A stretch of 64,000 nt of DNA from Verrucomicrobiaceae bacterium (GTDB lineage: Bacteria; Verrucomicrobiota; Verrucomicrobiia; Verrucomicrobiales; Verrucomicrobiaceae): assembly GCA_024232965.1 (NCBI GenBank), contig JACKQF010000002.1:186001-250000 (forward strand), given 5' to 3'. The position numbers and the translations under genes are program-made. Shown here one piece after another: positions 43,071 to 52,544 of the stretch. The stretch's first letter is position 1. Each line of letters opens with the position of its first letter. A model generated the notes under the pieces. The model saw only the letters and a program-made list of their open reading frames with translations. It was not told the DNA's origin and made no database searches.

Positions 43071-44438
43071 TTAGATCATGTCTGCGCTGTATTCCCAGCC
43101 TTCGCGATACGCGGCGCGCTTCAGGAGCTTATTGGCAGCGTCGTCGTTCGTCTTCTGATCGGCGCTATTCCAGTCAAGGACCTTGCCAGGATTACGCAGG
43201 GCCAAATTGCCAATGAGGCAGAGCTTCGTCAGCGGAACCGAGTAGTCGAAGTTGGAACCGCAGATCTTATCCTGCTGGATGGCGCGGATCAGTTCCAATT
43301 GGGGTTCGCCAGGGGCCAAGCTCTGCGGCAACTCCAACGTTGGCTTTTTGCCACCGAGGAAGGCCTGGAATTTTTCTTCAGGGAGCAGGCGTGGACCGTT
43401 GCAGTAATCTTGGGTTTCGAGGAAGACGCCCTCATCACCACGGACGAGGAAGCCACCCTTGATCTTGTCCCAGTCGCGGGAGGCATCCAGCTCAGCCGGA
43501 CGCTCTGGCTTACGACCGCCTTCGTACCAATGCAGCACCACCTCGCCAAATTTTGGCGTCTTGAAATGGAAGATCGCATGGGAGGACTTCGGCCAGGAGA
43601 CGTCAGTGAGCTCATCGCACTCGGCCTCGACCTTGTAAGGTTCACCCAAATCACATGCCCAGAAAGGCCCGTCGAGAAGGTGGCAGCCCATGTCACCCAT
43701 CGCACCAGCGCCATACTGAAGATTGCCACGCCATGCAAACGGGTGCAGACCATCGATGTATGGCACCTGAGGAGTCGCTGCCAACCAAGCTTCCCAGTTC
43801 AGGAAATCCGGCACATCCTTCGCCAGATACTTGGCCTTGGCTTCATTGCCTTGCGGCCAGATCGGACGGTTGGTCCAGACGTGGATTTCCTTCACGTTAC
43901 CAACGGCTCCCGCCTGGATCCATTGGCGGAAAATGCGGATCATGTCTCCGGTGTGACCCTGGTTGCCCATGTTGGTCTTCACGCCCTTTTTCTTCGCTGC
44001 CTGGTGCAACTGATTGGCCTCCCAGATCGTGTTCACCAGGGGCTTCTGCACGCAGACGTGCTTGCCGCGCTTGATGGCCTCCATCGCTGCTGGGTAGTGC
44101 GCGTGGTCGGGAGTGGAGACGGTGCACATGTCGATCTTATCGCCCATGACATCAAACATCTCGCGGAAGCTTTCGAAGAGCTTTGCGTCAGGGTACTTCT
44201 CTCCTGCCTTCTTCAAGCGATTGCGATCCACATCGCAGATGGCAACGATGTTGGCGCCCTTGGCGGAGATTCCCACATCGGACTCTCCTTTACCACCCGC
44301 GCCACCGATCCCGGCGACGTTGATGTTTTTAGCCACGGCATCTTGGCCGAGGAAAATATTTGGGGTGAAAAGGCTTCCGGTGGCGAGTGCAGACTTGGCC
44401 AGGAAGTCACGGCGGGTATTTTTGTTTTTCCAGTGCAT
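43071..44438 (-). CDS. Tat-exported Gfo/Idh/MocA oxidoreductase
   Basis: The 455-residue protein begins with a twin-arginine-like signal (NTRRDFLAKSALATGSLF) and then INVAGIGGAGGKGESDV, the NAD(P)-binding beta-alpha-beta of the Gfo/Idh/MocA family. The later EKPLV-like motif appears as CVQKPLVNTIWEANQL near residue 130, and the region from WEAWLAATPQVPYI to AMGDMGCHLLDG holds the typical catalytic C-terminal fold. Such secreted members are common in Verrucomicrobia and Planctomycetes and act on sugars or inositols; substrate unknown. It terminates at the hairpin at 42976-43010. Confidence 0.85.
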   Translation of the reverse strand: MHWKNKNTRRDFLAKSALATGSLFTPNIFLGQDAVAKNINVAGIGGAGGKGESDVGISAKGANIVAICDVDRNRLKKAGEKYPDAKLFESFREMFDVMGDKIDMCTVSTPDHAHYPAAMEAIKRGKHVCVQKPLVNTIWEANQLHQAAKKKGVKTNMGNQGHTGDMIRIFRQWIQAGAVGNVKEIHVWTNRPIWPQGNEAKAKYLAKDVPDFLNWEAWLAATPQVPYIDGLHPFAWRGNLQYGAGAMGDMGCHLLDGPFWACDLGEPYKVEAECDELTDVSWPKSSHAIFHFKTPKFGEVVLHWYEGGRKPERPAELDASRDWDKIKGGFLVRGDEGVFLETQDYCNGPRLLPEEKFQAFLGGKKPTLELPQSLAPGEPQLELIRAIQQDKICGSNFDYSVPLTKLCLIGNLALRNPGKVLDWNSADQKTNDDAANKLLKRAAYREGWEYSADMI

Positions 44439-44518
44439 AACTTTGTTGGACCCCTAATGAAGCGGAGCCAAGCCGCGCTGTCGATAGCGGAGTGAAGGAC
44501 AAAACGGATTTGACGAGC

Positions 44519-44537
44519 GATATTAATGTGATATCAC
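44519..44537. promoter_or_regulatory. Palindromic site in the Gfo/SPFH divergent promoter region
   Basis: GATAT (44519-44523) and ATATC (44531-44535) flank the sequence, and GTGATATCAC (44528-44537) is a perfect 10-base palindrome. It lies 4 bases after a TTGACG (44510-44515). It could be an operator or part of the SPFH promoter. The small RHH protein of the SPFH operon is a possible binder, but there is no proof. Confidence 0.3.
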
Positions 44538-44579
44538 TTTGATACCTGACTCAATTCAGGACAATCCAACTCCACTCCC

Positions 44580-45482
44580 ATGAAATCCGATTCGTCTCCG
44601 TCTTCTCAGAGCACTGAGCGCTCCATCTCAACCCCGAATGGGTGGCTCATGCTTCCCGTTCTCATCGCTGTCTTGGGCGGCATCGCATACCGTTTTTACG
44701 CGCTGATCAACATGCCCAACCCGTCGGGAGCTCAACTCCTGCTGATCATCTTGGCCTTTGCTGCGGCAATGGTCATGCTGAAGGGCTTCTTCACCCTACA
44801 GCCCAATGAGGCATGCGTACTCCTGCTCTTTGGCGAATACCGCGGCACAGAACGGACGGCGGGCTTTCACTGGACGAACCCGTTCTACACCCGGCGGCGC
44901 ATCTCCCTGCGCACCCGCAACCTGAACTCCGAACGCCTCAAGGTGAACGACAAACGCGGCAACCCCATCGAGATCGGCGCAGTCGTCGTCTGGCGCGTGC
45001 GGGATACCGCCCAGGCTCTCTTTGATGTGGAAAGCTGCGCTGACTACGTGAACATCCAGAGCGAATCCGCAGTGCGTCATCTCGCGTCCAGCTACTCCTA
45101 CGATCATGGCGAAGACAATGAAACGACCCTGCGCAACGGTGGGGAAGAAGTGTCTGAGGCATTGCAAGTGGAACTCCAAGAGCGCCTCTCGAAAGCCGGG
45201 GTGGAGGTACAAGAAGCCCGCATCGCCCACCTAGCCTACGCACCGGAAATCGCCCAGGCAATGCTGCGGCGGCAACAGGCAGAAGCGATCATCGCGGCCC
45301 GCACCAAGATCGTTCACGGCGCCGTCAGTATGGTCGAGATGGCACTCAAAGAGTTGTCAGATAAAAATGTCGTGACCTTTGACGATGAGCGTCGCGCTGC
45401 CATGGTCAGCAACCTGCTAGTAGTGCTGTGCGGCGAAACTGAAGTGAGCCCCGTCATCAATACCGGCACACTCTACCACTGA
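44580..45482 (+). CDS. SPFH/Band 7 domain membrane protein
   Basis: A 300-residue protein with two N-terminal hydrophobic segments (about 22-40 and 49-66), then an SPFH domain: FTLQPNEACVLLLFGEYRGT, FHWTNPFYTRRRISLRTRN, GNPIEIGAVVVWRV, and VEVQEARIAHLAYAPEIAQAMLRRQQAEAIIAAR. Related to HflK/stomatin-type proteins that form ring oligomers on the membrane. It is followed 21 bp later by a small RHH protein, a common pairing in these lineages (recollection). Confidence 0.88.
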   Translation: MKSDSSPSSQSTERSISTPNGWLMLPVLIAVLGGIAYRFYALINMPNPSGAQLLLIILAFAAAMVMLKGFFTLQPNEACVLLLFGEYRGTERTAGFHWTNPFYTRRRISLRTRNLNSERLKVNDKRGNPIEIGAVVVWRVRDTAQALFDVESCADYVNIQSESAVRHLASSYSYDHGEDNETTLRNGGEEVSEALQVELQERLSKAGVEVQEARIAHLAYAPEIAQAMLRRQQAEAIIAARTKIVHGAVSMVEMALKELSDKNVVTFDDERRAAMVSNLLVVLCGETEVSPVINTGTLYH

Positions 45483-45503
45483 TCCCCACAACTGCCGACC
45501 GGC

Positions 45504-45695
45504 ATGGCCAGCGAACCCCGCAAAACCTTCCTCCTACGCATCCAGCCCCAGCTTTGGAAAGAGCTGGAGGCCTGGTCGCAGGAAGAAATGCGCAGCGTGA
45601 ATGGCCAGATCGAGTTTCTCCTGCGGCAGGCCGTACAAAAGCGCAAGGGCAAGGATCTGCCGCCGCCCGAGGCTGATGACGCAGATGACGTTTGA
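45504..45695 (+). CDS. Small Arc-like ribbon-helix-helix protein
   Basis: A 63-residue protein, KTFLLRIQPQLWKELEAWSQ, with a beta-strand (TFLLRI) and two amphipathic helices, then SVNGQIEFLLRQAVQKR: the pattern of an Arc/MetJ-type DNA-binding fold. It sits 21 bp after the SPFH gene on the same strand, so is probably co-transcribed and may regulate it or act through the membrane ring. The acidic tail PPPEADDADDV ends it. Too short for more. Confidence 0.7.
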   Translation: MASEPRKTFLLRIQPQLWKELEAWSQEEMRSVNGQIEFLLRQAVQKRKGKDLPPPEADDADDV

Positions 45696-46464
45696 AAACT
45701 CCCGAACGGAGCGGCACGCGTCTCGCTGCCATCATCACCCACTCGCGAAGCGACACACCGAAAACGCATGGCTTCGCGTGAAACAGAACGGCGGCGAGAC
45801 GCACGCCGCTCCACCAGCGCCCGAGGAGCCTCAACGAACCAGCGGCCGCGGCGCCGTGCGTGGCGTGCGGTTGAACCAACGGGATAGAACGCCCACTGGC
45901 TTCTTGCCTTCGGCAGCTGGGGTTGCGGGCGGCACGTTGGTGTCAATGTAGTCAGGGAATTCACGGGCAGCGTCGCCACCGACGGAGGTCCGGAAGTCTT
46001 CCGAACGCGAGGCAGCGCGTAGTGTACCATCATCGGTCACAACTTGCGGCTGGATGAAGATGATCAACTCCCGGCGCACCTTGCTATCCGTGTCGTCTTT
46101 GAAGAGGCGCCCCAACCCCGGGATACGGCTGATCAGCGGCAAGCCCTCGGTGTCCTTCTTCTTCTCTTCAGAGATGAGACCACCGAGAACGACCGTCTGT
46201 CCATCAGGCACGTTCACGGAAGTGACGAGCTGCTCGGTGCCGATGATGGGGATGTCATTGGGCTCGATCCGCTGAGTGCCGACGACGGTGTCATTGACCT
46301 GCGCAATGGTCAGATTCACTTCCCCATCGGAATTGATCAGCGGCACCACTTCCAGTTTCAGCACGACATCAATGAACTCCGTGGTGCTGGTGATTTGGCC
46401 ATTGTTATTGTTCAGCGAAGAAGTGGTGGAACTCGGATAAGGAATGCGCTGCCCCGAGGTGATG

Positions 46465-46472
46465 ACCGCCTT
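46465..46472 (-). other. Frameshift site in the secretin gene
   Basis: On the minus strand AAT AAA GGC GGT CAT reads out of frame after the conserved FALNNK; skipping one G gives AAT AAA GCG GTC ATC (NNKAVITSGQRIPYPS), which is the expected secretin sequence. One surplus base is enough to explain it. No typical slippery-plus-pseudoknot arrangement was noticed. Confidence 0.75.
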
Positions 46473-48159
46473 TATTGTTCAAGGCAAACACCGCAGGTCG
46501 GGAGAGCACCTTAAACTGATTGGTCGTCTCAAGCGCGGTAACAAAAGCCTCAACACTCTGGCCCAGTGCGCCATAGATGTTCAGCCCTTTGGCAGGACCA
46601 AAAGCGGAAGTGATGAGGTTGTCCCGAAGATCGGTGACGCTATTGCTGCTCAAGATGTCCTCACGCTTCGTGAAGAGGCTCGACGTAAAACCAGAACCAC
46701 CGCCGCCCGCGCGGTTGAATTTGGTCAGGTAATCCACGCCTGTCTCCATGCCCTTGCCCAGCGTGAGCTGGCCGATGACGGTCGCGAGGTAAACCTGTGC
46801 TGGCTTGCGATCCAGCAAATCCAAAAGGCCATCGATCTTGTCTGTGTCTTCTTTGCGACCAATGACGATGATGGTATTGGCCATCGGATCCGCAATGATG
46901 CGGGACTTACCAACAGTCACGGAAACCGGTGCATTGTCCTCTTGCGGACCTGAAATCAAATCAGGACGTGATCCCAGGCTGCCGGAAGATGAACCCGTGC
47001 CGAGATCGTCCGAAGCCGCACTGCCAGAGCTGGTAGAACCAATCGTGCCGCCGCGCGTATTGGTGGTGCGCACACCGCCGAGGAGCTGGGAGCTGGAGGA
47101 GGCCAGCGGCTGCTGACGCTGCTGCTGCACACTGCCACCACCGGGAAGCTGCGTGGTGCCGCTGGCCGTCTCTTGAAGCAGATCGGTGAGAGAAGGCAGA
47201 ACGTCGATGGCAGAGGCGTAGCGCAGCTTGCGCTCATAGGGCGCATCCGTCTCCACCGGTTTATCGAACTCGGCGATCAGGCTGGCGATGTAAGTGTAGT
47301 CTTCTGGGGAGGCGACCACCAAGATTTGGTTCAGTCGTGCATCTGCCACTACTTGAGCGTCCGGTTTTGGCACCTGCTGATTTTGCTGCTGCGGCTGACC
47401 GTTGACATAGACGACCCGAGGTGGCTCTGGCTTTTCCGCTTTTTCTTTCCCATCGGACCCTGCACTGCCGCGCAGCGTGGTCAGACCCTTGCTTTCTTTT
47501 TCCTCTGCCTGCGCAGCAAGAGTCGCCTGGATGATCTGGGCAATGACCGTCGATTCCGCATACCTGATCGGAATAAACTTCGTGACGAGCGCGGTGCTGC
47601 TCTCAGCCATGTCGATGGCGTCGTGAATGCTGATGAGCTGCTTCACGATGGTCGCGCTCTCGGTAATCAACAGGCCAGGAGGTGTCGCCACTGGGGTGAT
47701 GCGACCATAGACGCTCAGCCCCACATGATTGGCCAGGATTTGGCCTGCCTCTTCTGGGTCAAGGTTCGTCAACTTCATGAAGTAGGTGACGATGCTCTCG
47801 CCCGATGGGAGATCCTCTGCCGCCTGATAAAAATGCACGCCCGCAGAGAACTGCACGGCACCAGCACTCTGCCCTTTGGTCGGGAGGATGCGGGCGCTCT
47901 TGCCGTCTTCCGCAGCGACGATGGTGTAGCCATTGGTTAAAAGAGCGGCCTCGATGAGGTGGATCGCCTCATCCTTCGGCACCGCCTGCGGGGTAACGAG
48001 ACTGATCGTTGCGCCCTCAAAGATCGCGGTGTCTTTGACCAGCGTCTTGTTGGTCAGCATCTCGTAGATGCTCAGCATGTCAGCGACAGGGTTGTTGGGG
48101 AACTGCAGGAGAATGCGATCTCCCTCCATGCGGAAGGTGCCAGAAGCATCGCCACCCGC

Positions 48160-48360
48160 CGCCATTCCACCGCCCGGCGCACCACCACCAAATCCTGGAC
48201 CGCCGCCAAAGCCGGGGCCACCGCCAAATCCTGGGCGACCGCCACGGCCACCAAATCCACTGCGACCACCTCCAGGGCCACCAGGCCCGCCAGGACCACC
48301 CACACCCGGGCCTCCCGGACCACCTACTCCTGGAGCACCCGTGCCAGGACCAGGACGATT
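48160..48360 (-). repeat. Gly-rich coding repeat in secretin linker
   Basis: The codons give repeated GGPG and GFGGGP units (for example GPGFGGGPGFGGGAPGGG), alternating with AR-type spacers, over about 65 residues. Such low-complexity linkers in secretins vary in length by slippage between strains (inference). Confidence 0.55.
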
Positions 48361-48802
48361 GCCATCAGCGGCTCCGTCCGCTGCGGCCGGACCAGGGGCT
48401 GGAGCATTGGCGTCAGGCGCCGGCGGTTGCTGGGCAGCTTGGGCATCAGCCTGAACATCTGTTTGTGCCAAAAGCCTCATCTCAGGGACTGGGCGTCCGA
48501 GCTCTGCCGTCGCCGCGTCAGAGATGCCCACAGGCGTCGGGAGTGCGCGGTCACGTGTCTGCCCTTTCATCTGCATCAGACGCAGTTCCGGAGCAGGACG
48601 CTCTGAGGCTGTAGAGACCTCGGCAGGCGCAGCAGGACTCTGCGGTTCAGATTGAGCACTGCCAAAAACCGGGGCGAACAGGCAAGCAACGAGGGCGCTG
48701 CACTTCAAGAAGGGCTTGGCGGATGGGGCGGTGGCAGAGGGCATGCTGGGGGGAGAGAGTTGGCGGTTGGCGGTGGTGTAAAATGGAGCAGCGCGGGAAA
48801 GA

Positions 48803-49516
48803 TCAACGCTTGCGAGAAGATTGGTCTTCCTTCTCGATCTTCTCAAAGGTGCTCTTTAAAAAGGCGCGGCGATCTTCCTCAGGGGCATCGCGAAATTTGG
48901 GATCGCTAAAACGCTCGCGAAGCACGTTGCGGAATTTTTCCCTGGCGCTATCCGACAGCGACTCATAACGCTTCCGGTCTTCCTCCGAGGGCCCGCGCGA
49001 AGGCTTGCGGAAGGAGTCGCCCGCTGGTGGTGGAGGTGCGCCGCCATCCTGCCGCTTATCGCGCTTCATTTTGTCTGGCGCCATGGCATCCTTGTCGTAG
49101 CGGATGCTCACCACCTCGCCGCCGATGGAAACCTTCACCTGGGCAAAACGCATGTCCGCCGCAGGCATCGCCTCTTGCAGGATCCAGCCCTGAAAGTTGG
49201 CCTTCTCAGACACGATGTGAGACTGCTTTTTCTCCGTATCAAAAATCGTCGCCACGGGTTTGCCATCGATAAAGGCAATGCCTGTCAAAATCAGCGAGTC
49301 CGATGGATTCACCGCACGAGTAAAGGGCGATGCCTGCACCATCTCCTGCAACGTCGCAGGATCCAGTGCCGAAGGCAGATCTGGATCTGACGCAGGCGAT
49401 GCCGCCTCAGCAGGAGCCTGCAAAGAACTCGGCACAGCCTCAATCTGCCCCTGACTCATCGACACAAGGGCTCCCCATACCAGAGGCAGCAAGAGAGAGG
49501 AGGTGAGCGTCTTCAT
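48803..49516 (-). CDS. Periplasmic secretion/pilus accessory protein, PilP/GspC-like
   Basis: Start 49516 gives a 237-residue protein with a signal peptide (SSLLLPLVWGALVSMSQG). Residues about 60-120 (SPFTRAVNPSDSLILTGIAF, then IFDTEKKQSHIVSEKA) resemble the short beta-domain of PilP/GspC-type proteins that links the inner-membrane platform to the secretin. The end is charged and helical, with SREKFRNVLRERFSDPKF. Position between a GspM/PilO-like gene and a secretin fits. I do not recognise a named family with certainty. Confidence 0.55.
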   Translation of the reverse strand: MKTLTSSLLLPLVWGALVSMSQGQIEAVPSSLQAPAEAASPASDPDLPSALDPATLQEMVQASPFTRAVNPSDSLILTGIAFIDGKPVATIFDTEKKQSHIVSEKANFQGWILQEAMPAADMRFAQVKVSIGGEVVSIRYDKDAMAPDKMKRDKRQDGGAPPPPAGDSFRKPSRGPSEEDRKRYESLSDSAREKFRNVLRERFSDPKFRDAPEEDRRAFLKSTFEKIEKEDQSSRKR

Positions 49517-49562
49517 GATCAGTAGGGGATGAGGAGTGGAAATGGCGAGAATCCGGCGGCCA

Positions 49563-50114
49563 TTAGGTGCCAACCTCTGCCTTAAACCACCTAGCCACCG
49601 TCAAGTTGCACCGCCCCTGCGGTTTCGGCTCTTTCGAGCGGGTATCGATTTCAAAATCCATGGCCTTGATCACCTGGAACTTGTCCGGAGATTGCAGCGT
49701 CGTCAGCCACTGCAGCAGAGCCGTCTGCTCCCCATACAGCCGCATACTCACCGCCACCTCCCGGTAATCTTCCTTGGTCACCGCCGGCACGAGCTCGGGA
49801 TTCTCCAACCGGATCATCCGCTCATCTGCCCCCGTCTGGAGATCGTCCAAGAGCTTCGCCTGGGACCGACTCAGACTCTCCGTCGTCGGCATGTTTTTAG
49901 ACAGCCAGTCCCGATGCTTGTCCCAGTATTCCCGGTCATTCAGCCACTGCTCATTGGCCTCTTTTTGTTGCTGCAGGGAGACGAGGCGCTCCATCAGCAC
50001 CTTGCGCTTAGCCAAAAAAAGATTCCCCAGCACAGCACTTGCCATGAGGATCAGGACCCCGAAGCAGAGCCAGAGGAGGTTTTTTTCACGAGTCGAGAGT
50101 GCGCGTTCAGCCAT
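49563..50114 (-). CDS. GspM/PilO-like inner-membrane assembly protein
   Basis: A 183-residue protein with one N-terminal membrane segment (LLWLCFGVLILMASAVLGNL), followed by a predicted coiled coil (KVLMERLVSLQQQKEANEQW) and a small alpha/beta domain. This is the ordinary layout of PilO and GspM, which bind PilN/GspL and the secretin lipoprotein. It lies immediately after the GspL/PilN-like gene. No motif proves one family over the other. Confidence 0.65.
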   Translation of the reverse strand: MAERALSTREKNLLWLCFGVLILMASAVLGNLFLAKRKVLMERLVSLQQQKEANEQWLNDREYWDKHRDWLSKNMPTTESLSRSQAKLLDDLQTGADERMIRLENPELVPAVTKEDYREVAVSMRLYGEQTALLQWLTTLQSPDKFQVIKAMDFEIDTRSKEPKPQGRCNLTVARWFKAEVGT

Positions 50115-50126
50115 CGGGATCAGTTT

Positions 50127-51332
50127 CTATTTCAATTTTCCCTGAGCGCGGAAGGAGGCATTCTTTTCCTTCACACTCGGCTGCGGATTCGTCCACTCAT
50201 ACTGCGCCAGGACCTTCTGCGCCTTGATGCTCTCCATAAAAGTCACCACCGTATCGGCATCGCGCGCCTCGCCCTTCAGGTCGATGACGCCATTCTTAAA
50301 CTCAAATTCACGGATCACCACTCCACTCGGCGGCAGCAACCGCGTGATGGCAGACAGCGCCACCATCGGGAAGTGACTGACCTCCACCGCCGGTGCCAGA
50401 TTTTTCCACTGCGTCGCCGTCGTCCGCACGGCCTCCGCCGGTGCATTGGTCTCCTCGACCTCCGCCGCCAGCGCGTCCACCTTCTTCTGATTCACCGTCA
50501 GCCAGGCATAGGCCAGAAAACCCAGCGCCACATACAGCAGCGCGCCGAGAATCAAATACCGCACGATGGCCTTGTGCCGAGTCTGCGCCACCTGGGCCGC
50601 ACGCACGGTGGAAGGGAGCAGCCGCGTCCAATTCGATGTATCCAGCCGAGTATTGCGCTGCAGGCTATCGCGAGTCTCCACCGGCAAATCCAGCGCGGCA
50701 GCGATGCGTTGTTTTTCCCAGCTCGTGCCGACCAACGTCACCCCCGTGATCGTGCCAAAGCCAGGCTCTGCCTCCAGCACCATCCGGCACAGGGAGATCT
50801 CCGATGACACCTCCTCCGGCGAGGCCGAGATCGGCGCAAAGACGTGACTGTGAAAAAGTTTCCCCGCATGGCCTGCCGCGATGACCAGCTCTCCCTGCTC
50901 CTCCACCACCACGATGTGGCCTGCAGGCAGATCCAAAAGACGCAATGCACTCGTGTAGTCCGACGCCTGCGGCACCGCCAGCAGGTCTGGAAAAGGCTCC
51001 GCCAGGACATCCACACTGATCACTACATGCCCACCGACTGGCCCCAGAAGGTGCCAGCGAAAATTCGCACCCGCGCCCGTCTGTGGGTGCAGACCGCGAC
51101 GCTCGAGCTGCGTCTCCACCATTTGCTCCAGCACTTCAGGGTCCGCCTGCGGCAGGATCAGCCCGATTGTCCGACAGGCAGAGGCTGGCAGACCGATCAC
51201 CAGCGGACGGGCCTGTTCAGCGGCTTCGGCAGGACTTTCCACCTCCTCAGCCACCACCGAACTGCGTGGTTTGACGAGCCTCCATGAGGCGTCTGGAGCA
51301 GGAAGCAGAATAGTGGAGGCGGAAATCGACAT
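50127..51332 (-). CDS. GspL-like protein: degenerate PilM fused to PilN
   Basis: The 401-residue protein has a cytoplasmic N-terminal half (about 1-240) resembling the actin-like PilM/GspL cytoplasmic domain (LVIGLPASACRTIGLILPQ and later VVISVDVLA), a membrane helix near residue 250 (ILGALLYVALGFLAYAWL), and a PilN-like periplasmic part with a coiled coil (KKVDALAAEVEETNAPAEA) and the IREFEFKNGVIDLKGEARD core. It starts the operon that runs through PilO-like and PilP-like proteins to the secretin. Walker-type nucleotide residues cannot be assigned, so the PilM half may not bind ATP. No ATPase, pseudopilin or prepilin peptidase is nearby. Confidence 0.7.
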   Translation of the reverse strand: MSISASTILLPAPDASWRLVKPRSSVVAEEVESPAEAAEQARPLVIGLPASACRTIGLILPQADPEVLEQMVETQLERRGLHPQTGAGANFRWHLLGPVGGHVVISVDVLAEPFPDLLAVPQASDYTSALRLLDLPAGHIVVVEEQGELVIAAGHAGKLFHSHVFAPISASPEEVSSEISLCRMVLEAEPGFGTITGVTLVGTSWEKQRIAAALDLPVETRDSLQRNTRLDTSNWTRLLPSTVRAAQVAQTRHKAIVRYLILGALLYVALGFLAYAWLTVNQKKVDALAAEVEETNAPAEAVRTTATQWKNLAPAVEVSHFPMVALSAITRLLPPSGVVIREFEFKNGVIDLKGEARDADTVVTFMESIKAQKVLAQYEWTNPQPSVKEKNASFRAQGKLK

Positions 51333-51413
51333 CTAAGGAAGCGTTTAACGCTACCATTCTGCCGAAGTTGCGCGCTCTTCACGCTTTTCCACGCATCCAA
51401 TCACTTCGTTCAC

Positions 51414-52226
51414 TCAGCGCTGACATTTTGGGCAAAAGAAAGTGGACCGCTGCCCCTGCACCACCCGCTTCACCACCGTCCCACAGACCCGGCAGGGCTG
51501 GCCCTCCCGATCATACACGTTCAGTGTCTGCTTGAAGTAACCCGGCTGCCCATCCTGATGCAAAAAATCGCGCAACGTCGTCCCCCCCATCTCGATGGAT
51601 GCCCCCAGCACGCTCTTGATCGCCTCCGCCAGTCGCTCATACCGCGCACGACTCACCTTCCCCGCAGGTTTCGCCGGATGGATGCCCGCCATGAAAAGCG
51701 ATTCGCAGGCATAGATATTCCCCACCCCGACCACCACATGGGAATCCATGATGAACTGCTTCACCGCCACGCTCTTCCCCCTCGATCCCTCAAACAGCAC
51801 CGCCCCACCGAAGGCATCCGTCAGCGGCTCCGGCCCCAGCGCAGCCAGCAGCGGATGCAGCGACGAATCACCCGCGATCCATTGGATCGTGCCAAAGCGC
51901 CTCGGATCATGAAAGCGCAGTTGCATCCGCGAACTCAGCGTGAAGGCCACATGATCATGCTTCTTCCAGTCCGTCTGCGGATCCACCAGACGCAGACTGC
52001 CTGACATCCCCAAGTGCACCATCAACGTCCCCTTCGCCGTCGTAAACAGCAGATACTTCCCCCGCCGCGCCCCCTCCAGCACCTTGCACCCCACCAGTTC
52101 CTCCAACTCCACCGGCACCGGCCAGCGCAGCCGAGCCTCCCGCACGATCACCTCTTTCACCGTCTTCCCGATCAAATGCGGGCAAACCCCGCGCAGGGTA
52201 GTTTCGACTTCAGGAAGTTCAGGCAT
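51414..52226 (-). CDS. mutM: Formamidopyrimidine-DNA glycosylase
   Basis: The start is set at 52226 so that the protein begins MPELPEVETTLRGV; after Met removal the N-terminal Pro is the nucleophile. The second catalytic Glu, ELPE, follows. Substrate-pocket and helix-two-turns-helix region: VGVGNIYACESLFMAGIHP. The C-terminal zinc finger is complete: CRVCGTVV and FCPKCQ. The enzyme removes 8-oxoguanine and FaPy from DNA. Length 270 residues is normal. It is likely a single-gene unit upstream of the gap at 52227-52544. Confidence 0.95.
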   Translation of the reverse strand: MPELPEVETTLRGVCPHLIGKTVKEVIVREARLRWPVPVELEELVGCKVLEGARRGKYLLFTTAKGTLMVHLGMSGSLRLVDPQTDWKKHDHVAFTLSSRMQLRFHDPRRFGTIQWIAGDSSLHPLLAALGPEPLTDAFGGAVLFEGSRGKSVAVKQFIMDSHVVVGVGNIYACESLFMAGIHPAKPAGKVSRARYERLAEAIKSVLGASIEMGGTTLRDFLHQDGQPGYFKQTLNVYDREGQPCRVCGTVVKRVVQGQRSTFFCPKCQR

Positions 52227-52544
52227 GGGGCGGGTAGTAGCGCCGATCTTCACCGGAGAAAAGGGCAAAATGGCGGCAGCAGGCTGGTAGGGCTGCTGGT
52301 CCTCCAGCAGCCGGAGCTTGAGGTGCGAAAAGAGCCGCGAAAGTGTCGGGCATCGCGCAGCAGAGACTCCCCGTCACAAGGATTTGGGGAAAACGTTTCA
52401 AACCCACAGATTGCATGAGTCAGAAAACAAATCTGCGGGCCTCCCTGAATCTGCTGGAGGATAATTCCACAAAACGACCACTGCCGACCTTTGTCACCCC
52501 AGACCATTTTTTTGCCGACTACGACGTGCCTATCGTCTGGTAAA
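52227..52544. other. Gap with hairpin, no gene seen
   Basis: This 318-bp gap upstream of mutM holds a perfect 9-bp inverted repeat, GGCTGCTGG (52291-52299) and CCAGCAGCC (52304-52312), with a 4-base loop and no T-run. It may be a structured leader for mutM or a dispersed palindrome. The remainder is unremarkable; open frames here are short with no supporting features. Confidence 0.45.

Larger units (their letters stand above)
45831..48744 (-). pseudogene. Secretin (GspD/PilQ-like) outer-membrane pore, frameshifted
   Basis: Start at 48744 (MPSATAPSAKPFLKCSALVA). After the signal peptide are a Pro/Gly-rich linker with GGPGFGGG-type repeats (about residues 120-200), N0/N1-like domains with VADMLSIYEMLTNKTLV and LDPEEAGQILANHVGL, and DARLNQILVVASPEDYTYIASLIAEFD. 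The secretin core begins SVTVGKSRIIADPMANTIIVIG. At the conserved FALNNK the frame shifts: an additional base (46467-46470) moves it to a stop at 46405. In the other frame the sequence continues AVITSGQRIPYPS and ends with VPDGQTVVLGGLISEEKKK and SRIPGLGRLFKD, the classical secretin C-terminus, to 45831. A single base deletion would restore it: mutation or sequencing error. It belongs to the operon reaching back to 51332. Confidence 0.8.

Noticed and set aside
42969..44495. 508-codon plus-strand frame opposite the Gfo/Idh/MocA gene
   Set aside because: It is an antisense shadow of a clear Tat-exported oxidoreductase; it has no signal, motif or ribosome site.
46405..46480. Programmed frameshift in the secretin gene
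   Set aside because: No slippery heptamer, stop or downstream pseudoknot was noticed, and secretins are not known to need one.
49536..50807. 423-codon plus-strand frame opposite GspM/GspL-like genes
   Set aside because: Arg/His/Pro-rich low-complexity translation, typical of shadows; real genes on the other strand show membrane and coiled-coil patterns.
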